From: an uncultured Prevotella sp.
Lineage (GTDB): Bacteria; Bacteroidota; Bacteroidia; Bacteroidales; Bacteroidaceae
Assembly (NCBI GenBank): GCA_945637645.1
Contig: CALZDK010000066.1
Location: 1-9,962 of the forward strand
DNA: 9,962 nt
Reading direction: 5' to 3'
In this document: one piece after another, positions 6,110-9,962 of the stretch
Layout: each line of letters begins with the position of its first letter
How positions within the stretch are numbered: position 1 is the first letter of the stretch
Notes under the pieces: model-generated
What the model was told of the DNA's origin: nothing
Seen by the model: only the letters and a program-made list of their open reading frames with translations
Database searches by the model: none
Position numbers and translations under genes: made by a program

Positions 6110-7933
6110 TTTCTCCTCAATATCCATTATTGCCGTCATGGCGGCGTCGAAGGTCTTGCTCATGTTGCCCTTTGCGTCGCCTGGAGCGTAACGTTCAAAC
6201 TCACACTCGTCTATGGCGGCAATGAACTTGTCTATTGTTTCCTGCTCCACCATGCGTTCGGCGAGCCTCTGCTGTATGTTCTCGCGCGAGAGGCTTTCAA
6301 CAGGCATGTTGAGTTTGTCGCCCACATATCCCCAAAGGGCGCGGAGCACCTCGTCGTAGAAGTCGTCCGAGCGGTTCTCCGCCATCAGTTTGCTTGCGGA
6401 GCGCAGTCGGCGTGTTGCCACCTTGTTGGCTTTCTTGCCACGCATCTTGCCGAGGTTGGCGTTGTCTATCGCCCTTTGTCTGAACACCACGAAGAGAGAG
6501 ACAAAAGCGACCAGCATTGCCACGAGCATAACCCAGTAAGAGGTTGAACCGAAGAAGAAGTCGTCGATGTTTCTCAGCTCCGCATCGCCTGTCTTAATGT
6601 AGCGGATGTCCTTGTTGAGCTGTTCCACTTCCTCCGAATAGTCGCTCACGCTGCTGCTTCCGCTGCCCTTTGCCACCTCAAGCTTAAAGCCTTCGCTCTT
6701 CACCGTCTTGTAGGTGTTGGCTTGTGTGTCGTAATAGGTGAATTCCACTGGAGGAATCTCGAAGGAGCCTTGATGGCGAGGCACAGCCATGAAGTCGTAA
6801 ACCATGCTTCCCTCGACGCCGTTGGCAGTAATCTTCGTCTTGTCGGTGACCTTGGCGTCATATTTGTCGAAGTCCTTTGGGAACTTCACTATAGGTTCCT
6901 TGATGAGCTTCAAGTTGCCAGTTCCGCTTACGATGACACGGAGCGATATGGGGTCGTTTGCCTTCACCTCAGTTTTGTTTATCTGAGCCGTGACGCTGAA
7001 CCTCCCCACTCCACCAGAGAAATCGGCTGGTCGTGTGGGCAGAGGGTCAACCTGAAGCGTGAGTCCCGGAGCAACAATTTTCTTCTTCACCTCTACATAG
7101 CCTGATCCTCCGTTGAAGAAAGCCTCGAAGGGGTCAACATCCCTGTTCTGCTGCACCACCATTCCCTCAAACGTGATGCTTGGAATTTCGAGTTTTCCCG
7201 TCATCTGCGGGAAGACTACCCACTGCTGCCAGGTCACCGTTTTGTATGGTCTGCCGTTGAGTGTCTCTATGTGGAAACTCTTCTCCCTTGGCAGTGGTAT
7301 TTCCTGCGAGTGGAAACCCTTCATGTCGGGCATTTCGCCTCTCAACTGTGTTAGTCCCACGAGTGTATATACCTTGTATGTAAGCAGAACAGGCTCTTGT
7401 TCGTGGATGCGTTTCTTGTTGGCGCTCACCTTGATGAAGAGGTCGCTTCCACTGATGCGAGATCCTGCGTCGCGAATCTCGTAGTCGTTGTTGGCGTTGC
7501 CTCCGCCGTGGTGTCCTCCACGGTTGCTTTGTGCCGTTCCGCTCACCTTGATGTGCAACACATTGGAGCGTATTGTCTTTCCGTCCACCGTTATCTGTGC
7601 AGGAGGGATGGTGTATGTTCCGTTCTTGTTGGCGCATACTATATAGGTGTATGTCACCGACGATGACGAGCTGGTGTGTCCGTTTACCATCTGGAAGCTC
7701 GACTGCGATGACTGGCTTGGTCCCATGAGCACCTCCAGCTCGTCGGGAATGTTTCCTGCACGGAATCCGCTGACGTTCTGTGTGTTGATGGTGTATGTCA
7801 GTCTAAACTGTTCGCCTACCGCCACCTGTGCGGGAGCGTTTCCCACGAGGTGTTGTGCAAAGGTTGCCATGAAGGCGAAAAGCGTGATATATGTCAGTAA
7901 AAGTCTTTTCATTATCTGCATTACGATTACCAT
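5333..7933 (-). CDS. BatD-BatE fusion protein
   Basis: This frame of up to 866 codons joins two bat proteins. Residues 1-26 are a signal peptide (MKRLLLTYITLFAF...TFAQ). ATGs lie at codons 1, 5 and 8. The first overlaps the batB-batC stop, and codon 8 (ATG at 7910-7912) gives the most typical signal peptide, so it may be the true start. About 27-420 is the periplasmic, beta-rich BatD region with a Ser-rich stretch and a Gly/His-rich linker (139-145). A membrane segment lies at about 466-485, followed by a basic, helical, probably cytoplasmic region to about 608. BatE then begins: a second signal-like segment (609-637), two TPR units (about 642-709), two membrane segments (about 745-767 and 776-793) and a C-terminal SH3-like domain (about 805-866). 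BatD and BatE belong to the Bacteroides aerotolerance system, but their biochemistry is not settled. No stop or frame change separates the halves. The gene overlaps the PAP2 start by 4 nt. Confidence 0.9.
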   Translation of the reverse strand: MVIVMQIMKRLLLTYITLFAFMATFAQHLVGNAPAQVAVGEQFRLTYTINTQNVSGFRAGNIPDELEVLMGPSQSSQSSFQMVNGHTSSSSSVTYTYIVCANKNGTYTIPPAQITVDGKTIRSNVLHIKVSGTAQSNRGGHHGGGNANNDYEIRDAGSRISGSDLFIKVSANKKRIHEQEPVLLTYKVYTLVGLTQLRGEMPDMKGFHSQEIPLPREKSFHIETLNGRPYKTVTWQQWVVFPQMTGKLEIPSITFEGMVVQQNRDVDPFEAFFNGGSGYVEVKKKIVAPGLTLQVDPLPTRPADFSGGVGRFSVTAQINKTEVKANDPISLRVIVSGTGNLKLIKEPIVKFPKDFDKYDAKVTDKTKITANGVEGSMVYDFMAVPRHQGSFEIPPVEFTYYDTQANTYKTVKSEGFKLEVAKGSGSSSVSDYSEEVEQLNKDIRYIKTGDAELRNIDDFFFGSTSYWVMLVAMLVAFVSLFVVFRQRAIDNANLGKMRGKKANKVATRRLRSASKLMAENRSDDFYDEVLRALWGYVGDKLNMPVESLSRENIQQRLAERMVEQETIDKFIAAIDECEFERYAPGDAKGNMSKTFDAAMTAIMDIEEKMRKKNKTSAAKALVVVAFMSFAFCQSASAMATKANADQAYKKEQYQQAIADYEELLKHGANAEIYYNLGNAYYRTNNLTRAILNYERAALLSPGDADVRFNLQLARSKTIDKITPESEMFFFNWYRQVVNLMSVDGWATTALIALAIAIVCALSYLFAERLLMRKTGFFGAMIMIVVFVLSNIMAQQQKEKLVNRTGAVITAPTVQIKSTPSKNGTDLFNLHEGTRVDIIDGSMKDWKEIRIADGKSGWIETSKMETI
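6113..6118 (-). promoter_or_regulatory. Shine-Dalgarno-like GAGGAG inside batD-batE
   Basis: The bases read GAGGAG on the minus strand, followed by AAA and an in-frame ATG that opens a textbook signal peptide. It marks the likely ancestral batE start. Confidence 0.35.
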
Positions 7934-9615
7934 TCTTTGTCCAACTTGGCTGAGCGCGGACGCTGCATAGCTTTCTTTATGCGTTGCTGTGTGCTCTTCT
8001 CCTGCTGCATGGCGGCGTTGAGCATTTGCTCTGCGTTCTCCTTGCTCATCTTGTTCTCCTTTTTCTTATTCTGGTCTTGCTTGTCGTTTTTCTGCTTGTC
8101 GTTTTTCTTGTCTTTTCCGTTCTTGTCTTTCTTGTCCTTGTCCTGCTGATTCTGGTTCTTCTGGTTTTGCTGATTCTTCTGTTGGCGTTTGCAGAGTTCC
8201 AGATTGTAGCGTGTGGCGTCGTCCTTCGGGTTCAGTCTTAGTGCGCTCTTGTAAGCCTCTATCGCCTCGCCGTACATTTTGTGCTGCTGGCATACCACAC
8301 CCATGTTGTGGAAAGCCATCGCCTTCCTTATCTTGCTTGTCTCCAGCTCGGTGGACTTCTGAAGGCTTTGCACGGCGGCAGAGTCTTTCTTTTGAGCCAT
8401 CAGTGCGTTTCCGAGGTTGTAGTGAGCCTGCGGGTTGCGTGGGTTTTTCTCTATTGCCTTACGGTAGGCCACCTCAGCCTGGTCGAACTGTCCGTTGCGG
8501 AAGAGTTTGTTTCCGCTGGTTACATACTGGCGGTCGGTTTGTGCCACCGCTGCCGTTGCGGCGAAGAGTAGCAACAGCACTGTAGCAGTGCGTTGGCGTC
8601 TTCCGAAGATGTTTATTCGCCTTGCCAGCGGATTCTTGCGGTCGAGTATGCAAATCTCTATTATGAGCAGTATTAAGGCAATGATGCCAAAGGCTTGGAA
8701 CTGCTCGTCGTAGTCGCTGTATATGGTGCTTTGCATCTCTTTCTTTGTCAGTTTCGAGAGTTCGTTGTCGAGTTGCTGCTGTGCATTGCTGTTGTTATCT
8801 ACATGGATGTATGCACCTCCGCCAGCCTCAGCCACCTGTCGGCACATCTCCTCGTTGAGCTTTGTCATCACGGTGTTTCCTGTCCTGTCCTTCATGTAGT
8901 TTCCGTTGCCTAAAGGTATAGGAGCTCCGTTTGGCGAACCCACTCCGAGGACATACACCCTCATTCCCTTCTTCTTTGCGTCTTTCGCTGCCTCAAGTGC
9001 ACCACCCTCGTGGTCCTCTCCGTCGGTCACCACTATGATAGCCTTTCCCACGCCTTGCTGTTGTGTGAAGCTGTTTGTTGCCATGTTTATTGCCGTTGCG
9101 ATGTCTGTGCCCTGTGTAGCCATTAGCGAGGGGTGTATGTCGCTTAGGAACATCTTTGCCGACACATAGTCGCTCGTTATGGGCAGCTGCACAAAGGCGT
9201 CGCCAGCAAACACTATGAGTCCTATCTTGTCGTCGGTGAAGTTATCCACAAGGTTCTCCACCATCATCTTTGTCCTGTCGAGTCGGCTTGGGGCAACATC
9301 TTCCGCGAGCATGGAGTTGCTGATGTCCATGGCTATGATAGTCTCTATGCCTGTGCGTTTGTCGTGACTGATGCGTGTTCCCATCTGTGGTCTTGCTATC
9401 ATCACGATGAGCAGAGCCAGGGCAGCCTCAAGGGTCCAGAACTTTGCAGCTGGACGCCACCGCGAAACGTCTGGCATCAGCTGGCTCAACAGTTCCGGGT
9501 CGCCAAATTTCCTTAGTCTCTTGTGCTGCTTCCTTTCGAGCAGCCATCTCACGAGTGCGAGGACGGGAATCACCGCCAAGAGATACAAATATATAGGTTC
9601 TTCAAATCTGAACAT
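7927..9615 (-). CDS. BatB-BatC fusion protein (VWA domain plus TPR domain)
   Basis: This is a 562-residue inner-membrane protein. Two N-terminal membrane segments (about 7-25 and 58-75) flank a basic loop (RWLLERKQHKRLRK). They are followed by a von Willebrand A domain (about 88-290) with a full metal-binding MIDAS: D97, S99 and S101 in DISNSM, T170 in QGTD and D198 in VVTDGED. A third membrane segment (about 306-324) ends the BatB part. A basic patch (RRINIFGRRQR) and a second hydrophobic segment with a signal-peptidase-like end (ATVLLLLFAATAAVAQ, 344-359) open the BatC part. About three TPR units follow (363-466), then a Lys/Gln/Asn/Asp-rich linker (477-523) and a terminal helix. In Bacteroides these are two genes, batB and batC. 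No Met lies near the junction, so this looks like a true fusion. By the positive-inside rule the VWA and TPR parts would both be periplasmic. The minus strand has AAGG 5 nt before the ATG at 9615. Confidence 0.93.
   Translation of the reverse strand: MFRFEEPIYLYLLAVIPVLALVRWLLERKQHKRLRKFGDPELLSQLMPDVSRWRPAAKFWTLEAALALLIVMIARPQMGTRISHDKRTGIETIIAMDISNSMLAEDVAPSRLDRTKMMVENLVDNFTDDKIGLIVFAGDAFVQLPITSDYVSAKMFLSDIHPSLMATQGTDIATAINMATNSFTQQQGVGKAIIVVTDGEDHEGGALEAAKDAKKKGMRVYVLGVGSPNGAPIPLGNGNYMKDRTGNTVMTKLNEEMCRQVAEAGGGAYIHVDNNSNAQQQLDNELSKLTKKEMQSTIYSDYDEQFQAFGIIALILLIIEICILDRKNPLARRINIFGRRQRTATVLLLLFAATAAVAQTDRQYVTSGNKLFRNGQFDQAEVAYRKAIEKNPRNPQAHYNLGNALMAQKKDSAAVQSLQKSTELETSKIRKAMAFHNMGVVCQQHKMYGEAIEAYKSALRLNPKDDATRYNLELCKRQQKNQQNQKNQNQQDKDKKDKNGKDKKNDKQKNDKQDQNKKKENKMSKENAEQMLNAAMQQEKSTQQRIKKAMQRPRSAKLDKEW
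8047..8187 (-). repeat. Low-complexity coding stretch in BatC (Lys/Gln/Asn/Asp-rich)
   Basis: Codons 477-523 of the batB-batC gene encode almost only K, Q, N and D, with recurring units such as KDKK, NDKQ and QNQ. The DNA is correspondingly repetitive: on the + strand CTTGTC and TTTTTC words recur. The stretch is probably a disordered, charged linker between the TPR domain and the C-terminal helix, and its length may vary between strains by slippage. Confidence 0.75.
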
Positions 9616-9646
9616 AGTTTCCTTTTTTCTAATACACTACAAAATC

Positions 9647-9962
9647 CTATGGTATTCTGCGGAATATCGTTATTCGGAGCAAGATTTCAAGCAGCAACGC
9701 TATGGCGGCCACCATCACGAAGGGCTGGAAGGCGTCGTATTTCTTCTTGAATTTCTTCACGCTCATCTTCGACTTCTCAAGTTGGTCTATCTCCTTGTAG
9801 ATTTTCTTCAGTTCCTGGGTGTTTGTGGCACGGTAGAAGTCGCCGTGTGTTGTCTGTGCTATCTCTCCCAGGGTCTTGGTGTCTATTTCCACAGGCATGT
9901 TCACATATTGCACTCCGCCAGCAACAGGCATTGGGTAAGGTGCCACCTTGTTTGTTCCCACG
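9647..9962 (-). CDS. batA: BatA, C-terminal part (partial at window edge)
   Basis: The frame is open to the right edge and ends with TAG at 9647-9649, giving about 105 C-terminal residues of a protein that should be around 330 long. Visible are the end of the von Willebrand A domain (VGTNKVAPYP, VNMPVEIDTKTLGEIA, GDFYRATNTQELKKIYKEID), a basic stretch (KKFKKKY), a last membrane helix (about FVMVAAIALLLEILL) and the tail RITIFRRIP. These match the BatA family as I know it. The GTG at 9959-9961 is an internal valine, not a start. The MIDAS residues lie outside the window. The gene is 31 nt upstream of the batB-batC fusion, in the usual bat order. Genes normally found further upstream (a MoxR-type ATPase and a DUF58 protein) would be expected beyond the edge. 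Confidence 0.88.
   Translation of the reverse strand, partial: VGTNKVAPYPMPVAGGVQYVNMPVEIDTKTLGEIAQTTHGDFYRATNTQELKKIYKEIDQLEKSKMSVKKFKKKYDAFQPFVMVAAIALLLEILLRITIFRRIP

Noticed and set aside
5333..7933. BatD-BatE fusion as a simple sequencing frameshift
   Set aside because: The BatD side stays plausible (amphipathic helix FDAAMTAIMDIEEK) right up to the BatE methionine in the same frame. A single base error could still have removed a stop codon, so this is not fully excluded.
7984..8241. Leu/Val-rich + strand open frames resembling membrane proteins
   Set aside because: They are the complement of the Lys/Gln/Asn/Asp-rich BatC linker, so the hydrophobic look is a by-product of that composition.
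9647..9961. A complete 104-residue gene starting with GTG at 9961
   Set aside because: The sequence matches the C-terminal third of BatA and the frame stays open to the edge, so the GTG is an internal valine.

Overview
This window is a chromosomal segment of a member of the Bacteroidales, most likely Prevotella or a close relative. The grounds are gene content and protein style: a bat (Bacteroides aerotolerance) cluster, a DUF2027-Smr protein, a long Bacteroidales-type QueA and a large glutamine-dependent NAD synthetase, with weak ribosome-binding sites before most starts. I assign it from protein features and general knowledge of these families, not from a database match.

Layout: positions 1-81 hold the last 26 codons of a + strand membrane protein. 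Positions 82-311 are a non-coding convergent junction. It holds a candidate terminator, a 22-bp tandem repeat of palindromes and a 16-bp inverted repeat. Everything from 312 to the right edge is one uninterrupted run of minus-strand genes. In transcription order these are batA (C-terminal part only), a batB-batC fusion, a batD-batE fusion, a PAP2-family membrane phosphatase, queA, a DUF2027-Smr gene and nadE. Gaps are 31 nt, an overlap or near-overlap, a 4-nt overlap, 19 nt, 7 nt and 58 nt, so most or all could be one transcript. The bat proteins form a membrane-anchored set of von Willebrand A and TPR proteins implicated in aerotolerance or envelope stress. The genes behind them are housekeeping: lipid phosphate hydrolysis, queuosine tRNA modification, a Smr-domain protein and the last step of NAD synthesis.

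The most notable feature is that four usually separate bat genes are here two fused open reading frames. At both junctions the downstream partner's signal peptide survives inside the fused protein. At the BatD-BatE junction an in-frame ATG is preceded by a purine-rich Shine-Dalgarno-like stretch, so a separate BatE might also be made. I found no CRISPR array, RNA gene, insertion sequence or phage gene.
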